64,000 bases of DNA from Archivesica marissinica (lineage: Eukaryota; Mollusca; Bivalvia; Venerida; Vesicomyidae), in contig CM026404.1 in assembly GCA_014843695.1 (NCBI GenBank), positions 53,576,833 to 53,640,832 of the forward strand, given 5' to 3'. Every line of letters starts with the position of its first letter. Positions within the stretch are counted from its first letter, which is position 1. Below are positions 1 through 12,582 of the stretch, piece after piece. Both the position numbers and the translations under genes were made by a program. The notes beneath the pieces were generated by a model. The model was given only the letters and a program-made list of their open reading frames with translations. It searched no databases and was not told the DNA's origin.

Positions 1-160
1 AGCATCTCTGTGTGTCAAATTTGACAGATAGGGAGGGAGGGAGAGAGAAGAGGAAACGTGGAATTTAAATGCCTTGCCTAAGGACACAATTGTAACGGCT
101 CCAGATGGGCCCAAACTCCGGACCTGAAGCGAACGCGCATCCACTTCGCTATCAGGACTT
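1..160 (-). mobile_element. tRNA-derived SINE, family A (cut by window start)
   Basis: On the minus strand this reads as a tRNA-like head (gcgttcgcttcagg, ggagtttgggcc in the B-box position) followed by the body ttaggcaaggcatttaaatt and ccacgtttcctcttctctc. The same body is seen in full at 36227-36461. The 3' tail lies beyond base 1. Confidence 0.75.
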
Positions 161-173
161 CCAGACTTTACAG

Positions 174-424
174 ACTGGTCACCGAGGCCCACTGTAACCT
201 ATCATCACTGATGGTCACGGGTTCGAGCCCCGCTCAGGTCGTGTCTCATTAATATGAAAAAGTTGGCAGTTTCTTACAGAGGTTGGTGCACCCAAGTACT
301 GGTTAACCGCTGGAGTCTGCTCAGGAAAGGTGTTGTTAGGTAAACTGCCCGCCGGCGATATAGCCCGAAATGGTGCTGATGCAGGCCTAAAACCCGAAAT
401 ATAACATAATAACTGGTCACCGAG
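174..424 (+). mobile_element. SINE of another family with 13-bp target-site duplication
   Basis: A perfect 13-bp direct repeat actggtcaccgag (174-186 and 412-424) flanks 187-411. The insert carries a clear B box (gggttcgagccccgc near 211) close to its 5' end and a roughly 170-bp non-tRNA body. This is the layout of a short SINE inserted with a target-site duplication. The head is short, so the A box is degenerate or lost. Family name not recognised. Confidence 0.6.
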
Positions 425-563
425 CCGGTTGTTTCACCGTGTTCGTCTTTCATATGATGTACAATGTACTGTACATTCATGCAATATTTGTTTCATTATT
501 TATACTCTAGTCACATGAATAAAATATTATTTATTTACTTACTGACTTATAACGTAAAGTAAG

Positions 564-797
564 TTAACCCTTTGTCTGCTGAGTAAATAAAATAACATAG
601 ATCCAGATCAGCCATGGCGTAATGCCACGTCTGATCAGGATCAATGTTGTTTGCCATTCAGCCAAGTGATTTAGCTCCACTATCCGAATAGCAAACAGCA
701 TAGAGCCTGATCAGACTACATGTTCTGTACCATCTGATCTGGTTCTATGCTGTTTGCAAAAGTGCAAAAAATCTGCCGCTAGCGTGCAAGGGGTTAA
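564..797. mobile_element. TTAA-flanked MITE (piggyBac-like ends)
   Basis: TTAA at 564-567 and 794-797 bound an element whose termini begin CCCTTTGTCTGCT on the left and, inverted, CCCCTTGCACGCT on the right. Internally atagatccagatcagcc and ctgatcaggatcaatg form a sub-hairpin shared with the elements at 37480 and 38223. TTAA duplication and CCC ends are the hallmarks of piggyBac-superfamily elements; there is no coding capacity. Confidence 0.65.
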
Positions 798-803
798 TAT
801 TAT

Positions 804-992
804 TATACAAATTTATTTTAGCTTGATTGCGAAACAAGTTCTTATTACTTGTACTAATCACTGTCGAGACCTCATTACTGATGGAATCCATTGCCACGAG
901 GAAGAGAGAAGAGGCAACGTGGAATTTAAATGCCTAAGGGCACAATCATAACGGCTCCAACAGGGCTCGAACTCCAGACCTTTCGCACCTAC
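804..992 (-). mobile_element. tRNA-derived SINE, family A
   Basis: Minus-strand copy. The tail (atttattttagcttgattgc, gcgaaacaagttctt) lies at the left, the body (tggaatttaaatgcctaagg) in the middle, and a B-box remnant (cagggctcgaactcc) at 964-978. The head is replaced within about 20 bp by repeats that lead into the 25-bp array. Confidence 0.75.
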
Positions 993-1046
993 TCTAGACT
1001 ATACCCCTACTCTATAGACTATACCCCTACTCTAGACTATATCCAT

Positions 1047-4000
1047 ACTACAGACCGAAAGGGTGAAAACATTACTAGACTGAAATAGGTGGAAACATTA
1101 CTAGACTGAACGGGTGAAAACATTACTAGACTGAAATAGGTGAAAACATTACTAGACTGAAATAGGTGAAAACATTACTAGACTGAAATAGGTGAAAGCA
1201 TTACTAGACTGAAAGGGTGAAAACATTACTAGACTGAAAGGTTGAAAACATTACTAGACTGAAATAGGTGAAAGCATTACTAGACTGAAAGGATGAAAAC
1301 ATTACTAGACTGAAATAGGTGAAAGCATTACTAGACTGAAAGGATGAAAACATTACTAGACTGAAATAGGTGAAAACATTACTAGACTGAAATAGGTGAA
1401 AGCATTACTAGACTGAAAGGATGAAAACATTACTAGACTGAAATAGGTGAAAACATTACTAGACTGAAATAAGTGAAAACATTACTAGACTGAAAGGATG
1501 AAAACATTACTAGACTGAAAGGGTGAAAACATTACTAGACTGAAATAGGTGAAAACATTACTAGACTGAAATAGGTGAAAACATTACTAGACTGAAAGGG
1601 TGAAAACATTACTAGACTGACATGGTGAAAACATTACTAGACTGAAAGGGTGAAAACATTACTAGACTGAAATATGTGACCACATTACTAGACTGAAAGG
1701 GTGAAAATATTACTAGACTGAAAGGGTGAAAACATTACTAGACTGAAAAGGTGAAAACATTACTAGACTGAAATAGGTGAAAACATTACTAGACTGAAAG
1801 GGTGAAAACATTACTAGACTGAAATAGGTGAAAACATTACTAGACTGAAATAGGTGAAAAATTACTAGACTGAAATTGAAAACATTACTAGACTGAAAGG
1901 GTGAAAACATTACTAGACTGAAAGGGTGAAAACATTACTAGACTGAAAGGGTGAAAACATTACTAGACTGAAAGGTTGAAAACATTACTAGACTGAAAGG
2001 TGAAAACATTACTAGACTGAAAGGGTGAAAACATTACTAGACTGAAATGGTGAAAAAATTACTAGACTGAAATATGTGAAAACATTACTAGACTGAAAGG
2101 GTGAAAACATTACTAGACTGAAAGGGTGAAAACATTACTAGACTGAAAGGGTGAAAACATTACTAGACTGAAAGGATGAAAACATTACTAGACTGAAAGG
2201 ATGAAAACATTACTAGACTGAAAGGGTGAAAACATTACTAGACTGAAAGGGTGAAAACATTACTAGACTGAAAGGATGAAAACATTACTAGACTGAAAGG
2301 GTGAAAACATTACTAGACTGAAAGGGTGAAAACATTTCTAGACTGAAAGGGTGAAAACATTACTAGACTGAAAGGGTGAAAACATTACTAGACTGAAAGG
2401 GTGAAAACATTACTAGACTGAAAGGGTGAAAACATTACTAGACTGAAAGGGTGAAATCATTACTAGACTGAAAGGGTGAAAACATTACTAGACTGAAAGA
2501 GTGAAAACATTACTAGACTGAAAGGGTGAAAACATTTCAGGGTGAAAACATTTCTAGACTGAAAGGGTGAAAACATTTCTAGACTGAAAGGGTGAAAACA
2601 TTACTAGACTGAAAGGGTGAAAACATTACTAGACTGAAAGGATGAAAACATTACTAGACTGAAAGGGTGAAAACATTTCTAGACTGAAAGGGTGAAAACA
2701 TTACTAGACTGAAAGAGTGAAAACATTACTAGACTGAAAGGATGAAAACATTACTAGACTGAAAGGGTGAAAACATTACTAGACTGAAAGGGTGAAAACA
2801 TTTCTAGACTGAAAGGGTGAAAACATTACTAGACTGAAAGGGTGAAAACATTACTAGACTGAAAGGGTGAAAACATTACTAGACTGAAAGGTGAAAACAT
2901 TACTAGACTGAAAGGATGAAAACATTACTAGACTGAAAGGGTGAAAACATTACTAGACTGAAAGGGTGAAAACATTTCTAGACTGAAAGGGTGAAAACAT
3001 TACTAGACTGAAAGGGTGAAAACATTACTAGACTGAAAGGATGAAAACATTACTAGACTGAAAGGGTGAAAACATTACTAGACTGAAATAGGTGAAAACA
3101 TTACTAGACTGAAAGGGTGAAAACATTACTAGACTGAAAGGATGAAAACATTACTAGACTGAAAGGGTGAAAACATTACTAGACTGAAATAGGTGAAAAC
3201 ATTACTAGACTGAAATAGGTGAAAACATTACTAGACTGAAAGGGTGAAAACATTACTAGACTGACATGGTGAAAACATTACTAGACTGAAAGGGTGAAAA
3301 CATTACTAGACTGAAATATGTGACCACATTACTAGACTGAAAGGGTGAAAATATTACTAGACTGAAAGGGTGAAAACATTACTAGACTGAAAAGGTGAAA
3401 ACATTACTAGACTGAAAGGGTGAAAACATTACTAGACTGAAATAGGTGAAAACATTACTAGACTGAAATAGGTGAAAGCATTACTAGACTGAAATGTTGA
3501 AAACATTACTAGACTGAAAGGATGAAAACATTACTAGACTGAAAGGGTGAAAACATTACTAGACTGAAATAGGTGAAAACATTACTAGACTGAAATAGGT
3601 GAAAAAATTACTAGACTGAAATATGTGAAAACATTACTAGACTGAAAGGGTGAAAACATTACTAGACTGAAAGGGTGAAAACATTACTAGACTGAAAGGG
3701 TGAAAACATTACTAGACTGAAAGGATGAAAACATTACTAGACTGAAAGGATGAAAACATTACTAGACTGAAAGGGTGAAAACATTACTAGACTGAAAGGG
3801 TGAAAACATTACTAGACTGAAAGGTGAAAACATTACTAGACTGAAAGGGTGAAAACATTACTAGACTGAAAGGGTGAAAACATTACTAGACTGAAAGGGT
3901 GAAAACATTACTAGACTGAAAGGGTGAAAACATTACTAGACTGAAGGGTGAAAACATTACTAGACTGAAAGGGTAAAACATTTCGAAAGGGTGAAAACAT

Positions 4001-7000
4001 TACTAGACTGAAAGGGTGAAAACATTACTAGACTGAAAGGGTGAAAACATTACTAGACTGAAAGGGTGAAAACATTACTAGACTGAAAGGGTGAAAACAT
4101 TACTAGACTGAAAGGGTGAAAACATTACTAGACTGAAAGGGTGAAAACATTACTAGACTGAAAGGGTGAAAACATTACTAGACTGAAAGGGTGAAAACAT
4201 TACTAGACTGAAAGGGTGAAAACATTACTAGACGGAAAGGGTGAAATCATTACTAGACTGAAAGGGTGAAAACATTACTAGACTGAAAGAGTGAAAACAT
4301 TACTAGACTGAAAGGGTGAAAACATTTCAAGGGTGAAAACATTACTAGACCGAAAGGGTGAAAACATTACTAGACTGAAAGGGTGAACACATTACTAGAC
4401 TGAAAGGATGAAAACATTACTAGACTGAAAAGGTGAAAACATTACTAGACTGAAAGGGTGAAAACATTACTAGACTGAAAGGATGAAGATATTTCAAGGG
4501 TGAAAACATTACTAGACTGAAAGGGTGAAAACATTTCTAGACTGAAAGGGTGAAAACATTACTAGACTGAAAGGATGAAAACATTACTGGACTGAAAGGG
4601 TGAAAACATTACTAGACTGAAAGGGTGAACACATTTCTAGACTGAAAGGGTGAACACATTACTAGACTGAAAGGGTGAAAACATTACTAGATTGAAAGGA
4701 TGAACACATTACTAGACTGAAAGGGTGAAAACATTACTAGACTGAAAGGTGAAAACATTACTAGACTGAAAGGGTGAAAACATTACTAGACTGAAAGGGT
4801 GAAGACATTTCAAGGGTGAAAACATTACTAGACTGAAAGGGTGAAAACATTACTAGACTGAAAGGGTGAAAACATTACTAGACTGAAAGGATGAAAACAT
4901 TACTAGACTGAAAGGGTGAAAACATTACTAGACTGAAAGGGTGAAAACATTTCTAGACTGAAAGGGTGAAAACATTACTAGACTGAAAGGGTGAAAACAT
5001 TACTAGACTGAAAGGGTGAAAACATTACTAGACTGAAAGGGTGAAAACATTACTAGACTGAAATAGGTGAAAACATTACTAGACTGAAAGGGTGAAAACA
5101 TTACTAGACTGAAAGGGTGAAAACATTACTAGACTGAAAGGGTGAAAACATTACTAGACTGAAAGAGGTGAAAACATTACTAGACTGAAATAGGTGAAAA
5201 CATTACTAGACTGAAAGGGTGAAAACATTACTAGACTGAAGGTGAAAACATTACTAGACTGAAAGGGTGAAAACATTACTAGACTGAAAGAGTGAACACA
5301 TTACTAGACTGAAAGGGTGAAAACATTACTAGACTGAAAGGGTGAAAACATTACTAGACTGAAAGGGTGAAAACATTACTAGACTGAAAGGGTGAAAACA
5401 TTACTAGACTGAAAGGGTGAAAACATTACTAGACTGAAATAGGTGAAAACATTACTAGACTGAAATGGTGAAAACATTACTAGACTGAAAGGGTGAAAAC
5501 ATTACTAGACTGAAAGGGTGAAAACATTACTAGACTGAAAGGATGAAAACATTACTAGACTGAAAGGTGAAAACATTACTAGACTGAAAGGGTGAAAACA
5601 TTACTAGACTGAAAGGGTGAAAACATTACTAGACTGAAAGGGTGAAAACATTACTAGACTGAAAGGGTGAAAACATTACTAGACTGAAAGGGTGAAAACA
5701 TTACTAGACTGAAAGGGTGAAAACATTACTAGACTGAAAGGGTGAAAACATTACTAGACTGAAAGGGTGAAAACATTACTAGACTGAAAGGGTGAAAACA
5801 TTACTAGACTGAAAGGGTGAAAACATTACTAGACTGAAAGGGTGAAAACATTACTAGACTGAAAGGGTGAAAACATTACTAGACTGAAAGGGTGAAAACA
5901 TTACTAGACTGAAAGGGTGAAAACATTACTAGACTGAAAGGGTGAAAACATTACTAGACTGAAAGGGTGAAAACATTACTAGACTGAAAGGGTGAAAACA
6001 TTACTAGACTGAAAGGGTGAAAACATTACTAGACTGAAAGGGTGAAAACATTACTAGACTGAAAGGGTGAAAACATTACTAGACTGAAAGGGTGAAAACA
6101 TTACTAGACTGAAAGGGTGAAAACATTACTAGACTGAAAGGATGAAAACATTACTAGACTGAAAGGGTGAAAACATTACTAGACTGAAAGGGTGAAAACA
6201 TTTCTAGACTGAAAGGGTGAAAACATTACTAGACTGAAAGGGTGAAAACATTACTAGACTGAAAGGGTGAAAACATTACTAGACTGAAAGGGTGAAAACA
6301 TTACTAGACTGAAAGGGTGAAAACATTACTAGACTGAAAGGGTGAAAATATTTCAAGGGTGAAAACATTACTAGACTGAAAGGGTGAAAACATTACTAGA
6401 CTGAAAGGGTGAAAACATTACTAGACTGAAAGGATGAAAACATTACTAGACTGAAAGGGTGAAAACATTACTAGACTGAAATGGTGAAAACATTTCAAGG
6501 GTGAAAACATTACTAGACTGAAAGGGTGAAAACATTACTAGACTATAAGAGTGAAAACATTACTAGACTGAAATAGGTGAAAACATTACTAGACTGAAAG
6601 GGTGAAAACATTTCAAGGGTGAAAACATTACTAGACCGAAAGGGTGAAAACATTACTAGACTGAAAGGGTGAAAACATTACTAGACTGAAAGGGTGAAGA
6701 CATTTCAAGGGTGAAAACATTACTAGACTGAAAGGGTGAAAACATTACTAGACTGAAAGAGTGAAAACATTACTAGACTGAAATAGGTGAAAACATTACT
6801 AGACTGAAAGGGTGAAAACATTTCAAGGGTGAAAACATTACTAGACCGAAAGGGTGAAAACATTACTAGACTGAAAGGGTGAAAACATTACTAGACTGAA
6901 AGGGTGAAGACATTTCAAGGGTGAAAACATTACTAGACTGAAAGGGTGAAAACATTACTAGACTGAAAGAGTGAAAACATTACTAGACTGAAATAGGTGA

Positions 7001-7921
7001 AAACATTACTAGACTGAAAGGGTGAAAACATTTCAAGGGTGAAAACATTACTAGACCGAAAGGGTGAAAACATTACTAGACTGAAAGGGTGAAAACATTA
7101 CTAGACTGAAAGGATGAAAACATTACTAGACTGAAAAGGTGAAAACATTACTAGACTGAAAGGGTGAAAACATTACTAGACTGAAAGGGTGAAAACAACT
7201 AGACTGAAAGGTGAAAACATTACTAGACTGAAATGGTGAAAATTACTAGACTGAAATGTGAAAACATTACTAGACTGAAAGGGTGAAAACATTACTAGAC
7301 TGAAAGGGTGAAAACATTACTAGACTGAAAGGGTGAAAACATTACTAGACTGAAAGGATGAAAACATTACTAGACTGAAGGTGAAACATTACTAGACTGA
7401 AAGGGTGAAAACATTACTAGACTGAAAGGGTGAAAACATTACTAGACTGAAAGGGTGAAAACATTACTAGACTGAAAGGGTGAAAACATTTCTAGACTGA
7501 AAGGGTGAAAACATCTAGACTGAAAGGTGAAAACATTACTAGACTGAAAGGGTGAAACATTACTAGACTGAAAGGGTGAAAACATTACTAGACTGAAAGG
7601 ATGAAAACATTACTAGACTGAAAGGGTGAAAACATTACTAGACTGAAAGGGTGAAAACATTTCTAGACTGAAAGGGTGAAAACATTACTAGACTGAAAGG
7701 GTGAAAACATTACTAGACTGAAAGGATGAAAACATTACTAGACTGAAAGGGTGAAAACATTACTAGACTGAAAGGGTGAAAACATTTCTAGACTGAAAGG
7801 GTGAAAACATTACTAGACTGAAAGGGTGAAAACATTACTAGACTGAAAGGGTGAAAACATTACTAGACTGAAAGGGTGAAAACATTACTAGACTGAAAGG
7901 GTGAAAACATTACTAGACTGA
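1047..7921. repeat. 25-bp minisatellite, about 270 copies
   Basis: Units of 24-26 bp containing gggtgaaaacattactagac, with common variants ataggtg, aggatg and catttc in place of cattac. Internal higher-order structure is present: a block with the rare variants catggtg and tgaccac occurs at about 1575-1760 and again about 1644 bp further on, and a 210-bp block with catttcaaggg/ctagaccg is repeated at 6611, 6821 and 7031. The array runs directly into the N gap. No coding potential. Confidence 0.95.
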
Positions 7922-8921
7922 NNNNNNNNNNNNNNNNNNNNNNNNNNNNNNNNNNNNNNNNNNNNNNNNNNNNNNNNNNNNNNNNNNNNNNNNNNNNNNN
8001 NNNNNNNNNNNNNNNNNNNNNNNNNNNNNNNNNNNNNNNNNNNNNNNNNNNNNNNNNNNNNNNNNNNNNNNNNNNNNNNNNNNNNNNNNNNNNNNNNNNN
8101 NNNNNNNNNNNNNNNNNNNNNNNNNNNNNNNNNNNNNNNNNNNNNNNNNNNNNNNNNNNNNNNNNNNNNNNNNNNNNNNNNNNNNNNNNNNNNNNNNNNN
8201 NNNNNNNNNNNNNNNNNNNNNNNNNNNNNNNNNNNNNNNNNNNNNNNNNNNNNNNNNNNNNNNNNNNNNNNNNNNNNNNNNNNNNNNNNNNNNNNNNNNN
8301 NNNNNNNNNNNNNNNNNNNNNNNNNNNNNNNNNNNNNNNNNNNNNNNNNNNNNNNNNNNNNNNNNNNNNNNNNNNNNNNNNNNNNNNNNNNNNNNNNNNN
8401 NNNNNNNNNNNNNNNNNNNNNNNNNNNNNNNNNNNNNNNNNNNNNNNNNNNNNNNNNNNNNNNNNNNNNNNNNNNNNNNNNNNNNNNNNNNNNNNNNNNN
8501 NNNNNNNNNNNNNNNNNNNNNNNNNNNNNNNNNNNNNNNNNNNNNNNNNNNNNNNNNNNNNNNNNNNNNNNNNNNNNNNNNNNNNNNNNNNNNNNNNNNN
8601 NNNNNNNNNNNNNNNNNNNNNNNNNNNNNNNNNNNNNNNNNNNNNNNNNNNNNNNNNNNNNNNNNNNNNNNNNNNNNNNNNNNNNNNNNNNNNNNNNNNN
8701 NNNNNNNNNNNNNNNNNNNNNNNNNNNNNNNNNNNNNNNNNNNNNNNNNNNNNNNNNNNNNNNNNNNNNNNNNNNNNNNNNNNNNNNNNNNNNNNNNNNN
8801 NNNNNNNNNNNNNNNNNNNNNNNNNNNNNNNNNNNNNNNNNNNNNNNNNNNNNNNNNNNNNNNNNNNNNNNNNNNNNNNNNNNNNNNNNNNNNNNNNNNN
8901 NNNNNNNNNNNNNNNNNNNNN
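7922..8921. other. Assembly gap, 1000 N
   Basis: Exactly 1000 Ns. The left flank is the 25-bp array and the right flank is an unrelated 40-bp array, so the true length and content are unknown. An apparent open frame across it is an artefact. Confidence 0.99.
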
Positions 8922-10180
8922 ATACTTTGGGAAAACTCTATAGTGTACTCAACATGCACACATACTTTGGGAAAACTCTATAGTGTACTCAACATGCACA
9001 CATACTTTGGGAAAACTCTATAGTGTACTCAACATGCACACATACTTTGGGAAAACTCTATAGTGTACTCAACATGCACACATACTTTGGGAAAACTCTA
9101 GTGTGCTCAACATGCACACATACTTTGGGAAAACTCTATAGTGTACTCAACATGCACACATACTTTGGGAAAACTCTATAGTGTACTCAACATGCACACA
9201 TACTTTGGGAAAACTCTATAGTGTACTCAACATGCACACATACTTTGGGAAAACTCTATAGTGTACTCAACATGCACGCATACTTTGGGAAAACTCTATA
9301 GTGTACTCAACATGCACGCATACTTTGGGAAAACTCTATAGTGTACTCAACATGCACACATACTTTGGGAAAACTCTATAGTGTACTCAACATGCACACA
9401 TACTTTGGGAAAACTCTATAGTGTACTCAACATGCACACATACTTTGGGAAAACTCTATAGTGTACTCAACATGCACACATACTTTGGGGAAACTCTATA
9501 GTGTACTCAACATGCACACATACTTTGGGAAACCTCTAGTGTGCTCAACATGCACACATACTTTGGGAAAACTCTATAGTGTACTCAACATGCACACATA
9601 CTTTGGGAAAACTCTATAGTGTACTCAACATGCACACATACTTTGGGAAAACTCTATAGTGTACTCAACATGCACACATACTTTGGGAAAACTCTATAGT
9701 GTACTCAACATGCACACATACTTTGGGAAAACTCTATAGTGTACTCAACATGCACACATACTTTGGGAAAACTCTATAGTGTGCTCAACATGCACACATA
9801 CTTTGGGAAAACTCTAGTGTACTCAACATGCACACATACTTTGGGAAAACTCTATAGTGTACTCAACATGCACGCATACTTTGGGAAACTCTAGTGTACT
9901 CAACATGCACACATACTGTGGGAAACTCTAGTGTACTCAACATGCACGCATACTGTGGGAAACTCTAGTGTACTCAACATGCACGCATACTGTGGGAAAC
10001 TCTAGTGTGCTCAACATGCACGCATACTGTGGGAAACTCTAGTGTACTCAACATGCACGCATACTTTGGGAAAACTCTAGTGTGCTCAACATGCACACAT
10101 ACTTTGGGAAACTCTAGTGTACTCAACATGCACGCATACTGTGGGAAATTCTAGTGTACTCAACATGCACGCATACATGT
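8922..10180. repeat. 40-bp minisatellite, about 32 copies
   Basis: Unit contains actttgggaaaactctatag and tgtactcaacatgcacac. Early units are 40 bp; later ones (from about 9880) shorten to 35-37 bp through loss of tata and an A, and carry tactgtggg. The array degenerates into unique sequence at about 10180. It lies in the intron upstream of DAAM exon 1 of this window. Confidence 0.93.
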
Positions 10181-10469
10181 GTCTCACTGAGTACAGATAT
10201 AACATCGGTAGTAAGGGTCGCACTTCAATCTCTCGATTCTGCCAGCATAAACCAGCATTAATGTTTGTTGCTCGACTATCTGTTGTTGTACTGTTTGTCT
10301 GTCAACTGTTGAAACTGATAGGTGTTAAAAATAATGTTTTTAACATTACAAAAATTATACTTCTGAAAAATAATTGCATGTTTAATGTGTGTGTAATTTT
10401 ATCATGAATTTAGAGTAACGTACAGTTTGTAGTCATTATTCTTCAATGTCACAGTTTGTTATCTTGCAG
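10181..10469 (+). other. Unique intronic sequence before the FH2 exon
   Basis: About 290 bp of AT-rich non-repetitive sequence ending in the acceptor ttatcttgcag. No additional exon-like frame with homology to the preceding FH2 segment was seen. Confidence 0.7.
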
Positions 10470-10684
10470 CCGTGTTTGAGTGTTCAAAGCAGTTAACCAG
10501 AAGTCGGCGAGTTAAGAAGTTGTTAGAATTAGTGCTAGCTATGGGCAACTACATGAACCGGGGTCAGCGGGGAAACGCACGAGGCTTCACGATCACAAGT
10601 CTCAACAATATGGTGGACACAAAGTCGGGCGTCAATAAACAAGTGACGCTCTTACATTATCTGGTGGATACTGTAGATAAGAGG
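10470..10684 (+). CDS. DAAM: DAAM exon 1 of this window (FH2 core)
   Basis: Acceptor ttatcttgcag ends at 10469 and donor GTAAAT starts at 10685. The exon is 215 nt: two bases that finish a split codon, then 71 codons beginning VFECSKQL and ending LVDTVDKR. It contains the formin FH2 signature LVLAMGNYMNRGQRGNARGF and the following SLNNMVDTKS and LLHYLV segments, which match the DAAM1/Drosophila DAAM pattern (LE-VLAFGNYMN-GQRGNA-GF, then DTKSS and TLLHYL). This is the part of FH2 that contacts actin and forms the dimer core. The previous exon is not visible. The exon is bounded on the left by about 290 bp of unique intron after a 40-bp minisatellite. On the right, 40-50 bp after the donor, a 17-bp minisatellite begins. 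Confidence 0.95.
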
Positions 10685-10727
10685 GTAAATTATAGTCGTT
10701 TCAATCCAGCATAATTTCAGCTTCTCG

Positions 10728-12530
10728 TCTACCGTCCATGCTCGTCTACTGTCCATGCTCGCCTACCGTCCATGCTGGCCTACTGTCCATACTCGCCTAC
10801 CGTCCATGCTTGCCTACCGTCCATGCTGGCCTACTGTCCATACTCGCCTACTGTCCATGCTTGCTTACCGTCCATGCTCACCTACCATCCATGCTCGCCT
10901 ACCATCCATGCTGGCCTACCGTCCATGCTCACCTACCATCCATGCTCGCCTACCGTCCATGCTCGCCTACCGTCCATGATGGCATACCGTCCATGCTCGC
11001 CTACCATCCATGCTCATCTACCGTCCATGCTGGCCTACTGTCATACTCGCCAACCGTCCATGCTCATCTACCGTCCATGCTGGCCTACTGTCCATACTCG
11101 CCAACCGTCCATGCTCGCCTACCGTCCATGCTCGCCTACCATCCATGCTCATCTACCGTCCCATGCTGGCCTACTGTCCATACTCGCCAACCGTCCATGC
11201 TTGCCTACCATCCATGCTCGCCTACCATCCATGCTCACCTACCATCCATGCTCCCTACCATCCATGCTCGCCTACCGTCCATGCTCGCCTACCGTCCATG
11301 CTCACCTACCATCCATGCTCACCTACCATCCATGCTGGCCTACTGTCCATACTCCCTACCGTCCATGCTTGCCTACTGTCACCTGCTGCCTACCATCCAT
11401 CTCACCTACCATCCATGCTCACCTACCATCCATGCTCACCCACCATCCATGCTGGCCTACCGTCCATGCTGGCCTACCCTCCATGCTGGCCTACCATCCA
11501 TGCTCACCTACCATCCATGCTCACCTACCGTCCATGCTCACCTACCGTCCATGCTCACCTACCGTCCATGCTCACCTACCGTCCATGCTCGCCTACCGTC
11601 CATGCTCGCCTACCGTCCATGCTCGCCTACCCTCCATGCTCGCCTACCGTCCATGCTCGCCTACCGCCCATGCTCGCCTAACCGCCCTGCTCGCGCTACC
11701 GTCCATGCTCGCCTACCGCCATGCTCGCCTACCGTCCATGCTCGCCTACCGTCCATGCTCGCCTACCGTCCATGCTCGCCTGCCGTCCGTGCCGACTGCC
11801 GTCCGTCTCACTCACCTACCGTCCATGCTCACCTACCGTCCATGCTCGCCTGCGTCCATGCTCACCTACCGTCCATGCTCACCTACCGTCCATGCTCACC
11901 TACCGTCCATGCTCACCTACCATCCATGCTCTACTACCGTCCTGCTCACCTACCGTCCATGCTCTCCTACCATCCATGCTCACCTACCATCCATGCTCAC
12001 CTACCGTCCGTGCTCGCCTACCGTCCGTGCTCGCCTACCGCCCATGCTCGCCTACCGCCCATGCTCGCCTACCGTCCATGCTCGCCTACCGTCCATGCTC
12101 TACTACCGTCTATGTTCACCTACCGTCCATGCTCACCTACCGTCCATGCTCGCCTACCGTCCATGCTCACCTACCGTCCATGCTCGCCTACCGTCCATGC
12201 TCGCCTACCGTCCATGCTCGCCTTACCGTCCATGCTCGCCTGTCGTCCATGCGCTCGCCTGTCCGTCCATGCTCGCTTGCCGTCCATGCTCGCCTGCCGT
12301 CCATGCTCGCCTGCCGTCCATGCTCGCCTGCCGTCCATGCTCACCTACGTCCATGCTCACCTACCGTCCATGCTCACCTACCGTCCATGCTCTACTACCG
12401 TCCATGCTCTACTACCGTCCATGCTCCACCTACCGTCCATGCTCGCCTGCCGTCCATGCTCACCTACCGTCCATGCTCACCTACCGTCCATGCTCGCCTA
12501 CTGTCCATGCTCACCTACCGTCCATCCTCA
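10728..12530. repeat. 17-bp minisatellite in DAAM intron 1, about 106 copies
   Basis: Unit ctcgcctaccgtccatg with variants ctcacc, ctggcc, catcc and ctgtcc. Because 17 is not a multiple of 3 and the unit has no stop in any forward frame, all three forward frames are open and encode circular shifts of the same Pro/Cys/His-rich 17-residue repeat (AYRPCSPTVHARLPSML). It lies inside an intron immediately after a real donor and is best read as non-coding. Confidence 0.93.
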
Positions 12531-12582
12531 TATAACAATTACAGCATGACATTAAAATGATATTTCATCTTACACTGAAACA

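Noticed and set aside
7913..8959. 348-residue open frame on the minus strand
   Set aside because: Almost entirely translated Ns of the assembly gap.
10738..12549. 603-residue Pro/Cys/His-rich open frame
   Set aside because: A 17-bp minisatellite inside DAAM intron 1; all three forward frames give the same repeat, which is a property of the period and not evidence of coding.
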